DNA of 41,407 nucleotides from Dechloromonas aromatica (nom. nud.) (GCA_017848965.1 JAFIHA010000068.1:1-41407); one strand, 5' to 3'; positions 8,342 to 20,319 are shown, counted from the stretch's first letter. Notes: a model not told the origin generated them from the letters alone. A program made the numbers and translations.

Positions 8342-10638
8342 TCAGCTTTCCCCGCCGGCGAGTGCGCGCAGGATCGCTTCCGGCGTTGCCGGGGCGTCGA
8401 GGCGCAAGGGCTGGCCGGGCGGCAGGGCGGCGGCAACCGCGTCGCGCAGCGCCTGGTAGACCGAGAGGGCGAGCATGAACGGCGGTTCGCCGACCGCCTT
8501 CGAGCGGTGGATGCTGTCCTCGACGTTGGCGTTGTCGTAGAGGCGGATGTTGAAGACCTCAGGCAGGTCGCTGGCGGTCGGGATCTTGTAGGTCGACGGG
8601 GCGTGGCTCATCAGCTTGCCGTCCGGGCGCCACCACAGTTCCTCGCTGGTCAGCCAGCCCATGCCCTGGACGAAGCCGCCTTCGATCTGGCCGATGTCGA
8701 GCGCCGGATTGATCGAGCGGCCGGCGTCGTGGAGGATGTCGACGCGCAGCACGCGGCTCTCGCCGGTCAGCGTGTCGATTGCCACCTCGCTGCAGGCGGC
8801 GCCGTAGGCGAAGTAGAAGAAGGGGCGGCCGAGCTTGGTCACCGGGTCGAAATGGATTTTCGGCGTCTTGTAGAAACCGGCGTCCCACAACTGGATGCGG
8901 GCGCGGTAGGCGCGCATGACGAGGTCGGCGAAGGCTTCGTCGAAACCCGGCGCCTGCACGCGGCCGTCGGCAAATTGCACGTCGGCGGCGGCGACCGTGC
9001 CGTTGGTTAGTTCGCCGACGAAGGCGGCGAGCCGCGCCTTGATGTTGGCGCACGCCGCCTGCGCCGCCTTGCCGTTGAGGTCGGTGCCGCTGGAGGCGGC
9101 GGTGGCCGAGGTGTTGGCGACACGCCGGGTGTCGGTGGACGAGAGGCGGACGTCGGCGAAGGGCAGGCCGAATTCGTGGGCGACGATCTGGCGCACCTTG
9201 GTGTACAAGCCCTGGCCCATCTCGGTGCCGCCGTGCGAGACGAGCACGCTGCCGTCGGTATAGACATGGACCAGCGCGCCGGCCTGGTTGTAATGCGTGG
9301 CGTTGAACGAGATGCCGAACTTGACCGGGGTCAGCGCGATGCCGCGCTTCAATACCGGGCTGCCGGCGTTGAAGTCGGCAATCGCCGCGCGGCGGGCGGC
9401 GTAGGCGCAATCGCGTTCGAGTTCGGCGACCAGCGCAGGGGCGACATTGTCCTCGACGGTCATGCCGTAGGGCGTGCTGCTGCGCGCGCCCGGTTCGACG
9501 TCGTAGAAGTTGGCGCGGCGGATGTCCAGCGGGTCGCGGCCGAGGTGGCGGGCGATGTCGTCGATCACGTTCTCGATGACGAACATCCCCTGCGGCCCGC
9601 CGAAACCGCGAAACGCCGTGTTGGAAACCCGGTTGGTCTTGCAGCGCAGGCTCTTCAGGGCGAGCGCGTCGAGGTAGTAGGCGTTGTCGACGTGGCAGAT
9701 GGTGCGGTCGTTGACCGGCCCCGAGAGGTCGGCCGAGTGGCCGCAGTCGGCGGCGAATTCGAGTTTCAGGCCGAGCAGGCGGCCGCTGTCGTCGAAGGCG
9801 CTTTCCCACTGGTAGCGGTAGGGGTGGCGCTTGCCGGTGGCGACCATGTCGTCGTCGCGGTCGAGGCGCAGTTTGACCGGTTTGCCGGTGTTGACCGCAA
9901 GCAGGGCGGCGAGGCAGGCCCATTGCGCCGACTGCGATTCCTTGCCGCCGAAGGCACCGCCCATGCGCCGGCATTCGACGCTGACGCGGTGGGCGCGCCA
10001 GCCCAGGCAGTGGGCGACCATCTGCTGCATCTCGGTCGGGTGCTGGGTCGAACAGAGCACGTGCAGGGTGCCGTCGTCGCCCGGCTGAGCGCAGGAAATC
10101 TGGCCTTCAAGGTAGAAATGCTCCTGGCCGCCGAGCACGGCGCTGCCGCTCAGCCGGTGCGGGGCGTCGGCAAAGGCGGCATCGACGGCGCCGCGCTGCA
10201 TGGAAAACGGCGGCAGCACCCAGGATTCGGCGGCAATCGCCGCGTCCATGTCGAGGATGGGCGGTTCGGTTTCGTAGTCGATCTTCGCCAGACGCGCCGC
10301 CTGGCGGGCGATGTCGCGCGTCTCGGCGGCGACGACGAAGACCGGCTGGCCGTAAAAACGGATTTCGCCATCGGCGAGGATCGGGTCGTCGTGCAGGATC
10401 GGCCCGCAGTTGTTGTCGCCGGGAATGTCGGCGGCGGTAAGCACGGCGCGCACGCCGGGATAGGCGCGCACGGCGCTGAGGTCCATGCTGCGGATGCGGC
10501 CGCGGGCGATGGTCGATAAACCGGGCGCCGCGTGCAGCGTGCCGGTGGCTTGCGGCAGGTCGTCGACGTAGTGGGCCTTGCCGCTGACGTGCAGGCGGGC
10601 GCTTTCGTGCGGCAGCGGGCGGCCGATCAGCGAGGCGC

Positions 10639-10642
<4 letters not shown>
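8342..10642 (-). CDS. xdhB: Xanthine dehydrogenase, molybdopterin-binding subunit
   Basis: 766 residues from the ATG that overlaps the xdhA stop by 4 bases (ATGA). This large subunit oxidises hypoxanthine to xanthine and xanthine to urate. Key residues known from bovine and Rhodobacter enzymes can be placed: the Glu of GGQEHFYLE, the Arg of TAFRGFGGPQGM that orients the purine, GGAFGGKES and GGTEMGQGLYTKV at the cofactor, and the catalytic base Glu of KAVGEPPFMLALS near the C-terminus. The Arg and first Glu argue for xanthine dehydrogenase rather than another molybdenum hydroxylase. Confidence 0.95.
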
Positions 10643-12156
<1,514 letters not shown>

Positions 12157-12260
12157 GGAGCGAAATTAGCACAGGGCAAACGCGCCGGGCAGCGCCCGCC
12201 ATGGATAAGGACTATGCGCCCTGGCTTATGGTTCGCTTGCCGGCTACCGGGCGAGCAATC

Positions 12261-13469
12261 TCAGTCGGCAGATTGTTCCGCACAGCCGGGGCCCAGGCCC
12301 AGACGTTGGCGCAGATGCGCCAGCACCCAGGCGTAGCCGAGATGCTCCTGTTCCAGACGCAGGCTGTCAGCGATGCGATTGTCCCGCAAGTCGTCGTAGA
12401 GCGTCTGTTCCGCTGGCGTCAGGCGGTGCAGGTCGATTTTCAGCGGTTTGTCTTCGCTGCCCCGGAAAGCGGCGTGGGCGTCGAGCGTCGCCCGGTCCAT
12501 CAGGAAGGATTCGACGCTGGGGAAATGGCCGCGTAGCTGGTCGAGGATGGCAAAGCCGTGGGTGTCGATGTCGCCCCAGTAGAGGAGGGTGCAGTTGGCC
12601 AGCCACCTGGCCCGGGCCAGCGCTTCCCAGCCGTAGCCGGCGCCGAAGATGGCGAGTGCGCCGGGTAGCTCGGGCAGGGCAAGGAAGTTGGTTTCGTTTT
12701 CGGTGATGATGACGCTGCGCACCGGCAGCGTCAGGCGGCTGAAACTGTCGGCGTCGAGGCTGATGTCCGGGGCGCGCAGCCCCGGCAGGGTCGCGATGTC
12801 GGGGTCGAGGAGGCGCCAGCGGATGCGCAGCGGCTTGTCGCGGAAGCCGTAGCGGGCGGCGAACTGGCCGCTGCCGCTGCGGCTGGCATCGATCTGTTCC
12901 GCAGGCAGGGCGAGGTCGAAGAGTTCGGCCAGCACCGCCCGGTGGGCCTCGATGAACTTGCTGTGAATGCCGGCCAGGTCGACCTGGCGCAGGTAGATGC
13001 CGGGCTGGGGATGGGCTTGCCGCCAGGCGACGACGGCGAGCAGGCGTGGCCAGGCCTCGGCCAGCGTCAGCGCCTGGAGCGGGCGTTTCTCCAGCCAGGG
13101 CAGCAGGGCCGGGCAGGCTTGCCGGGTGCGCTCGGTCAGGCGCGCGAATTGCGCCCAGTCGTCCTGCTTGCCCAGCCAGGCGATGGCGCCTTCCGGCGTG
13201 TCGATCCAGGCTGCCGCCGGTAAGCGCTGCCTGCCCTGGACGCGGTGGCGGACTTCCTGCCATTCGATGCGCAGCGGTGCCTTGGTCAGGGTGGCCGTCC
13301 ATTGGCGCACGGCCTCGAAGCGTTCGCTGAGGTCGCTGGAGCTTGGGGTTTTCAGCGTCAGGCGCAGGGGAAAGCGCGGCGTGCCGCTCAGCGTGTCGCG
13401 CAGCAGTTCACCGCGCTCCCACAGGCGGGCCAGTTGCGTCCTGAGGTCGGCGGGCGTGCTCCAGTTCAT
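12261..13469 (-). CDS. jetD: Wadjet defence protein JetD, Toprim nuclease subunit
   Basis: 402 residues from the ATG reading MNWSTPADL, overlapping the jetC stop by 4 bases. The N-terminal part fits DUF3322 and the C-terminal part DUF2220 (topoisomerase VI/Spo11-like Toprim). Toprim landmarks are the Glu of [10 protein letters not shown] near residue 256 and the acidic pair of [13 protein letters not shown] near residue 301. In characterised Wadjet systems JetD is the nuclease that cuts circular plasmid DNA after loop extrusion by JetABC. It is the last gene of the operon. The open frame upstream of this ATG is jetC read in another frame. Confidence 0.92.
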   Translation of the reverse strand: MNWSTPADLRTQLARLWERGELLRDTLSGTPRFPLRLTLKTPSSSDLSERFEAVRQWTATLTKAPLRIEWQEVRHRVQGRQRLPAAAWIDTPEGAIAWLGKQDDWAQFARLTERTRQACPALLPWLEKRPLQALTLAEAWPRLLAVVAWRQAHPQPGIYLRQVDLAGIHSKFIEAHRAVLAELFDLALPAEQIDASRSGSGQFAARYGFRDKPLRIRWRLLDPDIATLPGLRAPDISLDADSFSRLTLPVRSVIITENETNFLALPELPGALAIFGAGYGWEALARARWLANCTLLYWGDIDTHGFAILDQLRGHFPSVESFLMDRATLDAHAAFRGSEDKPLKIDLHRLTPAEQTLYDDLRDNRIADSLRLEQEHLGYAWVLAHLRQRLGLGPGCAEQSAD

Positions 13470-16400
13470 GCGGCGAATTCCGGCGTTGCGGCTTTTTGTG
13501 CCCGGTATTCCTCGATGCTCAGGTTGCGCAGCTTCGACGCCCGGCCGCCTTCGTTGTGGACGAAGCCGACGCTGGCGACATAGGGTTCGATGATGTGGAT
13601 CTTCTGCAAGGGGGTGACGATCAGCAGTTGCAGGTTGAGCTGCTTGAACAGGCGCAGGCCGTATTGCGCCGATTCGTCCGAGCCGCGACCGAAGGCCTCG
13701 TCGATGACGACGAAGCGGAAGGAGCGCGAGCGCACCGCGCCCCATTCCAGGCCGAACTGGTAGGCCAGGCTGGCGGCGAGGATGGTGTAGGCGAGCTTTT
13801 CCTTCTGCCCGCCGGATTTGCCGCCGGAATCGGAGTAGTGCTCGTGTTCGCTGTCGTCTTCGCGCCAGCGTTCGCTGGCGGCGAACAGGAACCAGTTGCG
13901 CACGTCGCTGACCTTGGTCGTCCACCGCCGGTCCGCTTCGGAGAGGCCGTCGCGGCCGCGAAAGCGGTCGATGATGCCTTTGACCTGGATGAACTTGGCT
14001 TCCGAATACTGGGCGTCGTCGGAACCGCTGACCGCGCCTTCGGTGCAGGCGCGCAGTTCCTGCTGGAAATCGCGGACTTCGGCATCCGGGCTGGGCTGCG
14101 ATTCGAGCACGATGTAGCGGCCGGGGTTGTAGTCGATCTCGCCCAGCGACTGGTTGATGTGGGCGATCTTCTCCTTGATCGTTTCCCGCTCGCGGGCCAG
14201 TTGCGCGTTGAAGTTGGCGATTTCGTTGATGGTGTTGACGTTGAGCAGTTCCTTGAATTTTTCGCGGAAGCGCGGCAGATCGTTGCGCTGCAACTCGCCG
14301 AGCAGTTTCTCGTATTCGAAGGCAGCGTCCAGGCTGGCATCGATCTCCGCGGTTTCGAGCTTGAACGATTCCTTGAAGGCGGACATCGCCTTGATGATCT
14401 TTTCCGCCAGCCGCCGGATCTTGTCGTCTTCGTTGTCGATCTTTTTCTGCAGCCAGTCGCGCATTTCGCGCTCGCGGTTGTCGCAGGATTCGACACTCAA
14501 CTGGTGTTCACCGAGCGCTTCCGGGCGCAGTTCTTCCAGCAGGGCAGCGCGTGCCGGGTCGGCTGCGGCAGTTTCCAGCACGGCCTGCGCCTCCTGGTGC
14601 AATACCAGCGTGTCGGTACGTTTCTGCTCGATCTTCGAGCGTTTATCGCGCGCTTCATGGCGGCTCGTTTCGCTCTCCCGGGCAGCCTGCTGCAGTGCCT
14701 GCAAGCGCTGGTCGAGTTCCTTGAGGATGTCGGAGGCCGCAGCCAGGCTGCGATGTTCTTCGCCCAGCACGGCGATCCGCCGGCTCACGCTGGCCCAGTC
14801 GATTTCGTCGAACAGCGCGAATTCGTACAGGGCGACCAGGGCATCGAGCCGGGCGCGCAGGCCCTGGCGTTCGGCGATCAGCTTGCCGGTCAGGACGCCG
14901 AGATCGCCGAGCCGGCTTTCCAGTTGCCGGCGTTTCTCCTCCAGCGCCGCGATCTTGGCCTGGTTGCTCCAGCCGAGCACGTAGCGGCTGCGGTCGTCGA
15001 TACGGTGGCGGTCGTCCTTCTCGTGCCGGCCGCTCGGGTCCTTGATCTGGCCGGCCTGGGTAATGGCCCGGGTCTCGCGGCGGAATTGCTCCTGAGTGGC
15101 GCAGCAGGCAACATCGAAACGCTGCGCGAGTTCGCGTTCCAGCCAGTCGTAATAAGGCGAGTCGGGCTTGACCGAGAGCTTGCGCACCAGCGAATCGCGG
15201 TGCAGTTCGGGGTTTGCCGCGCCTTTGCGCGGACGAACGTGGAAATAGACCAGGCGAGCGCGCAGATGGTTGCGGTCCACCCAGTCGGCGACCGCCTTGT
15301 AGTGGCTGTCGGGCACCAGCAAGGACAGGCCGAAGCCGCGCAGCAGGCGTTCCGCCGCCCCTTCCCAGTCGCGTTCGTCATCGCGCATCTGGATCAGTTC
15401 GCCGGCAAAGGGCATGTCGTCCGGGTCGAGGTCGAGCGCTTTGCACAGGGCGTTGCGAATCTGGATCTGGTGGTCGTCGATGTTGCTGCGCCGACGCTTC
15501 AGACTGTCGATTTCGCCGCTCAACTGGGCGTGTTCCTGCTGGCCCTGACGCAAACTGACGCCGTGTTCGGTGAGGGCGTTTTCGGCGTCGGCATCGCGCT
15601 GCTGCAGTTCCTCCCGCCAGTTGCCGAAGTGCGCCCGCTGGCTGGCGAAAGCGGCTGCTTCGCTGGCCGCCGGTTCGCCGAGCACGGTGCATAATTCGCC
15701 GTAACGCACGGCCTTGGCGTGGCGCTGGTCGCGCACCTGCTCCTGCTGGCGGATTTCGGCGGCGAGCCGTTCCAGGCGGTCGCCGCCGTTGTCGCGGATC
15801 GCCTGCTGCAGTTCGCCGATCTGCTGCGTCTGGGTTTCCCGCTGTTCGTCGAGGCGGCGCACCTGCTGGTCGGCCCGGCGCCAGTCTTCGTTTATGTTTT
15901 CCAGACGCTTGTCGAGCAGGTCGAGCTTGAGGCCGGCAAAGTAGGGGCGCAGGTCGTCGCGGCACCGGCGCCATTGCGCGACCGCTTCGCTCAGCGTGGC
16001 GTGGCGGTGGCAATCGGCGACCAGCGGCGTCAGCAGGTCCACCTGTTGCTGCGCCTTGAGTACCGCCTGGTGCGCCCGGTTGAGGTCGTCGAAATGGCCG
16101 ATCAGGGCCTGGATGCGCGGCGCCACGTCGAAGGGTTCGAGCATGTGCTGACGCACGAAGTCGGTCAGGTTGCCGACCGATTTCATCGATACCGTCTGGT
16201 GGAAGAGTTCCAGCGCCTGCTCGTTGTCGATGCCGAAGCGGCGGCGGAACCAGGCGGCGTAGGGCGGGAAGCTGTCGTGGATGTCGGCGCCCAGGCCGCG
16301 CAGCTTCTTGCGCAACTGGGTGATGTCGCTGCCGAAGTCGGCAAAGTCGGCGGCGATCGACAGGGCTTTCTCGGCGCCGAGGAAGAAGCGGGCCGGCTGG

Positions 16401-16843
16401 CCCTGCGCATCCTTCAGCCAGAAGACCTGGGCCAGGCTGATGGTCTGGTCGTAACCGGCGTTATGGAAGACGCCGAGGATCACCGAATAGCTGTTGTGGT
16501 CGCGCAGACTGACCGGTCGGGCGACGCCGGTGGTTTCGTTGCGCTCCGACTTGTAATGGCCCAGCACGTAGGAACGCAGGCTGCGCTCCTTGCTGTCGGC
16601 ACCGGCCGCCTTGTTGTAGGCAACCCGGTTGGCTGGCACCAGCAGGGTGGTGACGGCGTCGACCAGGGTCGATTTGCCGGAGCCGATGTCGCCGGTGAGC
16701 AGGCCGTTGCGGCCATCGAGCTGCAGCGACCAGACGCGGCTGTCGAAAGTGCCCCAGTTGTATACTTCCAGCCGGTTCAGGCGAAAGCCGGACAAGCTGT
16801 CGTCGGTCGCGAAATCGAGGGCCAGGCTTTGCGGATCAGTCAT
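13466..16843 (-). CDS. jetC: Wadjet defence protein JetC, SMC/MukB-like ATPase
   Basis: 1125 residues from the ATG reading MTDPQSLAL, which overlaps the end of jetB by 8 bases. Walker [10 protein letters not shown] is at residues 51-59. Long charged coiled coils fill the middle, broken by a hinge-like region around [15 protein letters not shown]. The ABC signature [15 protein letters not shown] lies near residue 1005 and Walker [14 protein letters not shown] near 1047. This is the COG4913-type motor that, with JetA and JetB, extrudes DNA loops and lets JetD cut small circular DNA. All nucleotide-binding residues look intact, so the protein should be active. Confidence 0.95.
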   Translation of the reverse strand: MTDPQSLALDFATDDSLSGFRLNRLEVYNWGTFDSRVWSLQLDGRNGLLTGDIGSGKSTLVDAVTTLLVPANRVAYNKAAGADSKERSLRSYVLGHYKSERNETTGVARPVSLRDHNSYSVILGVFHNAGYDQTISLAQVFWLKDAQGQPARFFLGAEKALSIAADFADFGSDITQLRKKLRGLGADIHDSFPPYAAWFRRRFGIDNEQALELFHQTVSMKSVGNLTDFVRQHMLEPFDVAPRIQALIGHFDDLNRAHQAVLKAQQQVDLLTPLVADCHRHATLSEAVAQWRRCRDDLRPYFAGLKLDLLDKRLENINEDWRRADQQVRRLDEQRETQTQQIGELQQAIRDNGGDRLERLAAEIRQQEQVRDQRHAKAVRYGELCTVLGEPAASEAAAFASQRAHFGNWREELQQRDADAENALTEHGVSLRQGQQEHAQLSGEIDSLKRRRSNIDDHQIQIRNALCKALDLDPDDMPFAGELIQMRDDERDWEGAAERLLRGFGLSLLVPDSHYKAVADWVDRNHLRARLVYFHVRPRKGAANPELHRDSLVRKLSVKPDSPYYDWLERELAQRFDVACCATQEQFRRETRAITQAGQIKDPSGRHEKDDRHRIDDRSRYVLGWSNQAKIAALEEKRRQLESRLGDLGVLTGKLIAERQGLRARLDALVALYEFALFDEIDWASVSRRIAVLGEEHRSLAAASDILKELDQRLQALQQAARESETSRHEARDKRSKIEQKRTDTLVLHQEAQAVLETAAADPARAALLEELRPEALGEHQLSVESCDNREREMRDWLQKKIDNEDDKIRRLAEKIIKAMSAFKESFKLETAEIDASLDAAFEYEKLLGELQRNDLPRFREKFKELLNVNTINEIANFNAQLARERETIKEKIAHINQSLGEIDYNPGRYIVLESQPSPDAEVRDFQQELRACTEGAVSGSDDAQYSEAKFIQVKGIIDRFRGRDGLSEADRRWTTKVSDVRNWFLFAASERWREDDSEHEHYSDSGGKSGGQKEKLAYTILAASLAYQFGLEWGAVRSRSFRFVVIDEAFGRGSDESAQYGLRLFKQLNLQLLIVTPLQKIHIIEPYVASVGFVHNEGGRASKLRNLSIEEYRAQKAATPEFAA

Positions 16844-17516
16844 CGCTCGCGCCTTCCTGCTTGTTCTTCGCGCCGGCAAAAGCCGTCTGGTAGGCAGCCA
16901 GCCGGGCATCGAACTCGGCCAGCCATTGCGCGTCGACAAAAGCCTTCAGGATGCGCCGCACTTCGTAGCCGGCCGGCACGCTCTTGCCGCCCGTCGCCTT
17001 GAGTTTGTGCAGAAAACCGAGTTCGACCACCTTGTTGATCGTCGTCTCCATCTGATCGATCAGGCGTGCTTCGTTGGGGCCGTCCGGCAGAAAAACCCGC
17101 ACCAGTTCGACCATCTCGTCGCGGCTCAGGACCAGGCGGGTGTCGCCGCCGCCCGCGTCGAACTCGGCCAGCTTCTTGCGCAACAGCGCCAGCAGCAGGC
17201 TGACCGGGAAGGATAGCGGACGCCGTGCGACCAGTCGCGGCAGGCGCGGCGTCGCATCGTCTTCCGGGTCCGGGCGGCTTTTCAGGAAAGCGTGCCCTTC
17301 GGCCTCGTCGAGAACCAGCTCCAGGTTGAGCGCCGTCACGTAGTCGCGCACCCGAGCCTGCAGGTGCAACAGCCCGGCCCATTGCCGTTCGTCGTCGGCG
17401 CGGTAGAGCACCCCCTTGAGCAATGCGATCAGCAGGGCCGAGAGGTCGGGCGCCGGGGTTTCGGCAGGAGAGGCTTCCATCAGCTTGTGCTGGGGGTCAG
17501 GTGCCGGACTCGTCAT
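16836..17516 (-). CDS. jetB: Wadjet defence protein JetB, MukE-like (DUF4194)
   Basis: 226 residues if started at the ATG reading [11 protein letters not shown]. An upstream in-frame ATG at 17537 lies within the HEPN scrap, and another at 17480 (MEASPAET) is close to where conservation begins. The body ([31 protein letters not shown], a winged-helix region ending [10 protein letters not shown]) fits DUF4194, the kleisin-associated winged-helix subunit that joins JetA to JetC. In canonical type I Wadjet, jetB directly follows jetA; here an MNT gene and a HEPN-like scrap lie between them. The scrap's stop codon lies within the first codons of this gene. Confidence 0.88.
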   Translation of the reverse strand: MTSPAPDPQHKLMEASPAETPAPDLSALLIALLKGVLYRADDERQWAGLLHLQARVRDYVTALNLELVLDEAEGHAFLKSRPDPEDDATPRLPRLVARRPLSFPVSLLLALLRKKLAEFDAGGGDTRLVLSRDEMVELVRVFLPDGPNEARLIDQMETTINKVVELGFLHKLKATGGKSVPAGYEVRRILKAFVDAQWLAEFDARLAAYQTAFAGAKNKQEGASDD

Positions 17517-17610
17517 GGGGAGCCAGCAGGGGGCCAAGCGTCGGTTCGTTGCGCACAGTGTTGATGAACTGCTCAGCTTGTTCGACGATTACGCGGGCGT
17601 CACTTTTCAA
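17497..17610 (-). pseudogene. Probable C-terminal scrap of a HEPN-domain toxin
   Basis: Just downstream of the MNT gene, the frame beginning at a TTG that overlaps its stop encodes 37 residues, LKSDARVIVEQAEQFI and on to a TGA at 17497. The stretch SDARVIVEQAEQFINTVR resembles the last helix of HEPN proteins, where an acidic start and an A-E-x-F pattern are common. The rest of a HEPN domain, including its R-x4-6-H catalytic motif, is absent. The location is where a HEPN partner would follow an MNT antitoxin. I read it as a deletion remnant. This is a pattern-based inference from a short sequence. Confidence 0.4.
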
Positions 17611-17954
17611 ATCCGGATACCTTCCCTGGCGATGTTACGCAACAGCGAGGGATTCGCCGCGCTCTCCGGGTGTTCCCACTCGTCCTGCCAGACGGGCAGT
17701 GGCGAGATATTGATGCCTGTCTCAAGCAGGACGTCGTAGGCGAAATTCGCCATGGCCAGCGTGGTTGGCAAAATGCGCTGGTGCTCGCCCTTCAGGAGTA
17801 CGGCGACATCGGCATCGCTATCCGGGCGGTGCGGGCCTCGAGCCCGGCTGCCGTAGACGATTGCGCCTGTCATCTCGTATCGACCGGCGATCAACTGCAG
17901 GAAGCGGCGAACCGCTTCTTCAGTCTTCCGATCGATTTGCCTGTGACTTGCCAT
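17607..17954 (-). CDS. MNT-type nucleotidyltransferase (MntA-like antitoxin) inserted in the jet operon
   Basis: 115 residues from the ATG reading MASHRQIDRK. The minimal nucleotidyltransferase motif is complete: G35-S36, ten residues, then D47-A-D49 (GSRARGPHRPDSDADV). Small proteins of this kind usually pair with HEPN RNases; the MntA antitoxin of such pairs inactivates the HEPN toxin by AMP transfer to a tyrosine. Here it starts 53 bases after jetA stops and is followed by only a HEPN-like scrap and then jetB. A hand count of 17581-17700 gives 60 percent GC, which seems lower than the flanking jet genes. Either it is left over from a decayed toxin-antitoxin insertion or it has taken a role in the Wadjet operon; sequence alone does not decide. 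Confidence 0.85.
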   Translation of the reverse strand: MASHRQIDRKTEEAVRRFLQLIAGRYEMTGAIVYGSRARGPHRPDSDADVAVLLKGEHQRILPTTLAMANFAYDVLLETGINISPLPVWQDEWEHPESAANPSLLRNIAREGIRI

Positions 17955-18007
17955 GATCGTTATCTCGTCGATTTCAGCCTGGATAGTAAGCGATCGGGCA
18001 GATCGTT

Positions 18008-19525
18008 TCAAAAACTCTCTTGTCGAGCTGTCGCGCCAGGTTTTTTTGCTGCTTGAGAGGCCAGGAAAATCACCCGTGGCAACCGGGCCGAGCGGGTGAT
18101 TGATTGCCCGTTTTCGGTCCGGGCCTGCCAGTGGATGATTTCCGGGTGGTCTTCGTCGACGACGGCGTTGAAGGTGTCGCTGCCCAGATGCAGGTAGGTC
18201 ACCAGTTCGGCCAGGCCATGCGTCAGCGGTCGGCTGGCGACCAGTTCGCTCAGGGTGGTCTGGGTCTTGTCCTGCAGGGCGTGGCGGATGTGGCGGACGA
18301 GTTGCGCCGGGTCGACCAGTATCTGGTCGAAGAGGGCCGCAGGGTCGATGTCTTCGTCCCCGGCTTGCAGGGCGAGGCTGCTCAGGAGCGGCTTCACGGC
18401 GGGAGTGAATAGCGGACGCTCCATCGCCAGGTCGATGTCGGCGCGGGCTTCGGCGATTTCCATCACGGGGCCGGCCGGTGGCCAGCCATCGCCCCAGTGC
18501 GCGCGCAGCGCCAGTGCCTTGCTTTCGATGCCATGCAGGATGTCCATGATGCGGCGGTTTTCCAGCCAGGCCTGATCGTCGAGGAAGCGGCGCAATTGCT
18601 GCGACAGCGAAGCTACGGTGCGCTGGGTGTGTTCGCCGGCTTCCAGCCAGTCGTAATGGACGCGACGGGTGCGGGCGTCGGGGCGCAGCGCGGCGACCGC
18701 CGGCAGGGCCAGCACCTGTTCGAGCAAATCGCCGAGTTCCTCCTGGCGGCGGCTCGACAGCAGGAAATCCCAGAAGGCGCGGAAGCTCTTGCCTTGGTCG
18801 GAATCGGCGATGGCGTCGCGTTCGCCCATGATTTCTTCGAGCAGGGCGCCCTTGCCCCCTTCCCACAGGGCGATGCGCTCGCGGACGCGGCGGTCGAGCT
18901 GGCGGAAATTGTGTTCGACCTCGCGGAAATCGCCGAGCAGTTCGCGCGCGCCCTGGATGAATTGCTGGAAACGCTCGCGCAGCGCCGTGTCATCGAGCAT
19001 CGGCAGGTCGCCGGCGACGACGCGGGCGATCTCGGCGTCGATCTCGTTGCGTTTGCGCTGCAGTTCGGCAATGCGCGCGGCGGGGTCGGTTTCGCTGCCT
19101 TCGCGCATCTGCTTGAGCAGATCGAACAGCGTCAGCAGGCGCGATTCGGTGCCGACGAACTGCCTTTCGGCCAGTTGCGCCAGCCAGGCGAGGGCTTTTT
19201 CGGTGGCTGGCGTCAGGTCGAACTGGGCTTCGTCGGTGCCGCTCTTGTAGAACTTGCGCAACCAGCCCTTGTCGGGCGCCGCCCAGTCGTTCAGGTAGTC
19301 GATGGCCGCTTTGGGAAAGGCGGAGTCGCCCAGTTGCAGGCGCAGGGCATACAACTCGTCTTCCAGCAGTTCGGCCAGGTTGGCGGCGGCCATGACGCGC
19401 TGGTTGGGAGCCACGAACACGCGGTGCAGAAAGCTCGCCACCAGTGCCGCGTGGTCGGAGCGCAGCAGGCGCCAGGCCGGGTGGTAGGTGCGTAGGGCAG
19501 TGAGGCTGGCGTAATCGAGCGGCAT
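18008..19525 (-). CDS. jetA: Wadjet defence protein JetA, MukF-like kleisin (DUF3375)
   Basis: 505 residues, a typical length for DUF3375. The N-terminus (YHPAWRLLRSDHAALVASFL) is the characteristic winged-helix opening. The middle is helical and charged (AELQRKRNEIDAEIARV, FREVEHNFRQLDRRVRER), and the C-terminal part again looks like a winged helix (LAELVTYLHLGSDTFNAVV). JetA is the kleisin that bridges the JetC heads. Its ATG lies only 6 bases after the vapC stop, so it is almost certainly co-transcribed with vapBC. No internal stop or frame break was seen. Confidence 0.93.
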   Translation of the reverse strand: MPLDYASLTALRTYHPAWRLLRSDHAALVASFLHRVFVAPNQRVMAAANLAELLEDELYALRLQLGDSAFPKAAIDYLNDWAAPDKGWLRKFYKSGTDEAQFDLTPATEKALAWLAQLAERQFVGTESRLLTLFDLLKQMREGSETDPAARIAELQRKRNEIDAEIARVVAGDLPMLDDTALRERFQQFIQGARELLGDFREVEHNFRQLDRRVRERIALWEGGKGALLEEIMGERDAIADSDQGKSFRAFWDFLLSSRRQEELGDLLEQVLALPAVAALRPDARTRRVHYDWLEAGEHTQRTVASLSQQLRRFLDDQAWLENRRIMDILHGIESKALALRAHWGDGWPPAGPVMEIAEARADIDLAMERPLFTPAVKPLLSSLALQAGDEDIDPAALFDQILVDPAQLVRHIRHALQDKTQTTLSELVASRPLTHGLAELVTYLHLGSDTFNAVVDEDHPEIIHWQARTENGQSITRSARLPRVIFLASQAAKKPGATARQESF

Positions 19526-19531
19526 TACGGT

Positions 19532-19939
19532 CTACGCCGCCCAGTCTTCGATTTTCAGGCCGCTCACGCGGACGAACTCGCGCGTGTCATGCGTGACCAG
19601 GGTCGCGTTCTCGGCCAGCGCGTGACAGGCAATCCACAAATCGTTGGCGCCGATGGGCGTGCCATTGTCCTTGAGGCGGGTCGCCTGTTCGGCATAGTGG
19701 CGGCAGATGGCCGGGCCGCCGGGGTAACGCACGGGCACCTGGCGGGCCAGCGCTTCCAGCCGGCGCAGGACGTCGCTCTTGCTGGTACTGCGCTCGGTAC
19801 CCTTGAGCAGTTCCGTCCAGGTGACGAAGGACATGCCCAGCTTGTCTTCTTCGGGCAGGGCATCGATGCGCCGCGCGATGTCCGGCGGCTGCTTCTTGAT
19901 CAGGTAGATCAGGATATGGGTATCGAGCAGGTAGATCAC
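19532..19939 (-). CDS. vapC: VapC-type PIN-domain RNase toxin
   Basis: 135 residues with a complete PIN active site: Asp6 (LLDTHILIYLIK), Glu43 (TWTELLKG), Asp100 (GANDLWIACHAL) and Asp118 (VTHDTREF). VapC toxins are ribonucleases, often tRNA-specific, held inactive by VapB. The gene overlaps vapB by 4 bases, the standard coupled arrangement, and is followed after 6 bases by jetA. The physical coupling to a Wadjet operon is unusual; see the findings. Confidence 0.93.
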   Translation of the reverse strand: MIYLLDTHILIYLIKKQPPDIARRIDALPEEDKLGMSFVTWTELLKGTERSTSKSDVLRRLEALARQVPVRYPGGPAICRHYAEQATRLKDNGTPIGANDLWIACHALAENATLVTHDTREFVRVSGLKIEDWAA

Positions 19940-20202
19940 AGCGTTTCGCGCTCCTGCGCCGGCAAGGGCGATGCCTGGCCGTTTTCCAGCGCCTGGACAA
20001 ACGCTTCGTCAACCTCGCCCAATGCCCGCAGGGCCTGCAACAGCGCCCTATCGCGTGGCGTCGGCAGCGGGTGAATGATCAGGTCGCCGGCCTCGTCGCG
20101 GGAGATGCTGACTCGCTCGGCATCGAGACGGAACTCGGCCGGAATGCGCACCGCCTGGCTGTTGCCGTTGTTGAAAACGCGGGTGCTCAGGGTCATCATC
20201 AT
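19936..20202 (-). CDS. vapB: VapB-type antitoxin, AbrB/MazE fold
   Basis: 88 residues; three consecutive ATGs leave the start ambiguous by two codons. The N-terminal swapped-hairpin DNA-binding domain is clear (TRVFNNGNSQAVRIPAEFR, then RVSISRDEAGDLIIHPL). The acidic C-terminal tail would wrap VapC. VapB with VapC normally represses its own promoter; a repeat that could be its operator lies just upstream at 20210-20234. First gene of the probable vapBC-jet operon. Confidence 0.92.
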   Translation of the reverse strand: MMMTLSTRVFNNGNSQAVRIPAEFRLDAERVSISRDEAGDLIIHPLPTPRDRALLQALRALGEVDEAFVQALENGQASPLPAQERETL

Positions 20203-20209
20203 GCACTTC

Positions 20210-20234
20210 GTGTATGTACGTCACTGTGTGTACG
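20210..20234 (-). promoter_or_regulatory. Candidate VapB operator (repeated GTGTxTGTACG)
   Basis: Read on plus, GTGTATGTACG (20210-20220) is followed after 5 bases by GTGTGTACG (20226-20234); both contain the self-complementary GTAC. The repeat ends at the predicted -10 box of vapB and begins a few bases from its start codons, where an autorepressor would bind. The assignment to VapB is inferred from position only. Confidence 0.35.
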
Positions 20235-20260
20235 CTAGACCGCCTCGTCAGCGCTGGCAA
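20232..20260 (-). promoter_or_regulatory. Predicted promoter of the vapBC-jet operon
   Basis: On minus, TTGCCA (20260-20255) and TAGCGT (20237-20232) are separated by exactly 17 bases, about 30 bases upstream of vapB. The -10 box is weak, so this is a tentative call. Confidence 0.3.
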
Positions 20261-20289
20261 GCGGGCGGGAGAGGGGGCGAAACCGGCGA

Positions 20290-20319
20290 TTGACAGGAAA
20301 GCTCAGGGGAGAAGATACT
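20290..20319 (+). promoter_or_regulatory. Predicted sigma70 promoter of the uncharacterised gene pair
   Basis: A perfect TTGACA (20290-20295) lies 18 bases from GATACT (20314-20319), about 145 bases upstream of the ATG at 20465. It diverges from the vapB promoter. Confidence 0.45.

Noticed and set aside
13496..15694. Long plus-strand open frame opposite jetC
   Set aside because: It lacks any family motif and its composition follows from the codon bias of jetC on the other strand.
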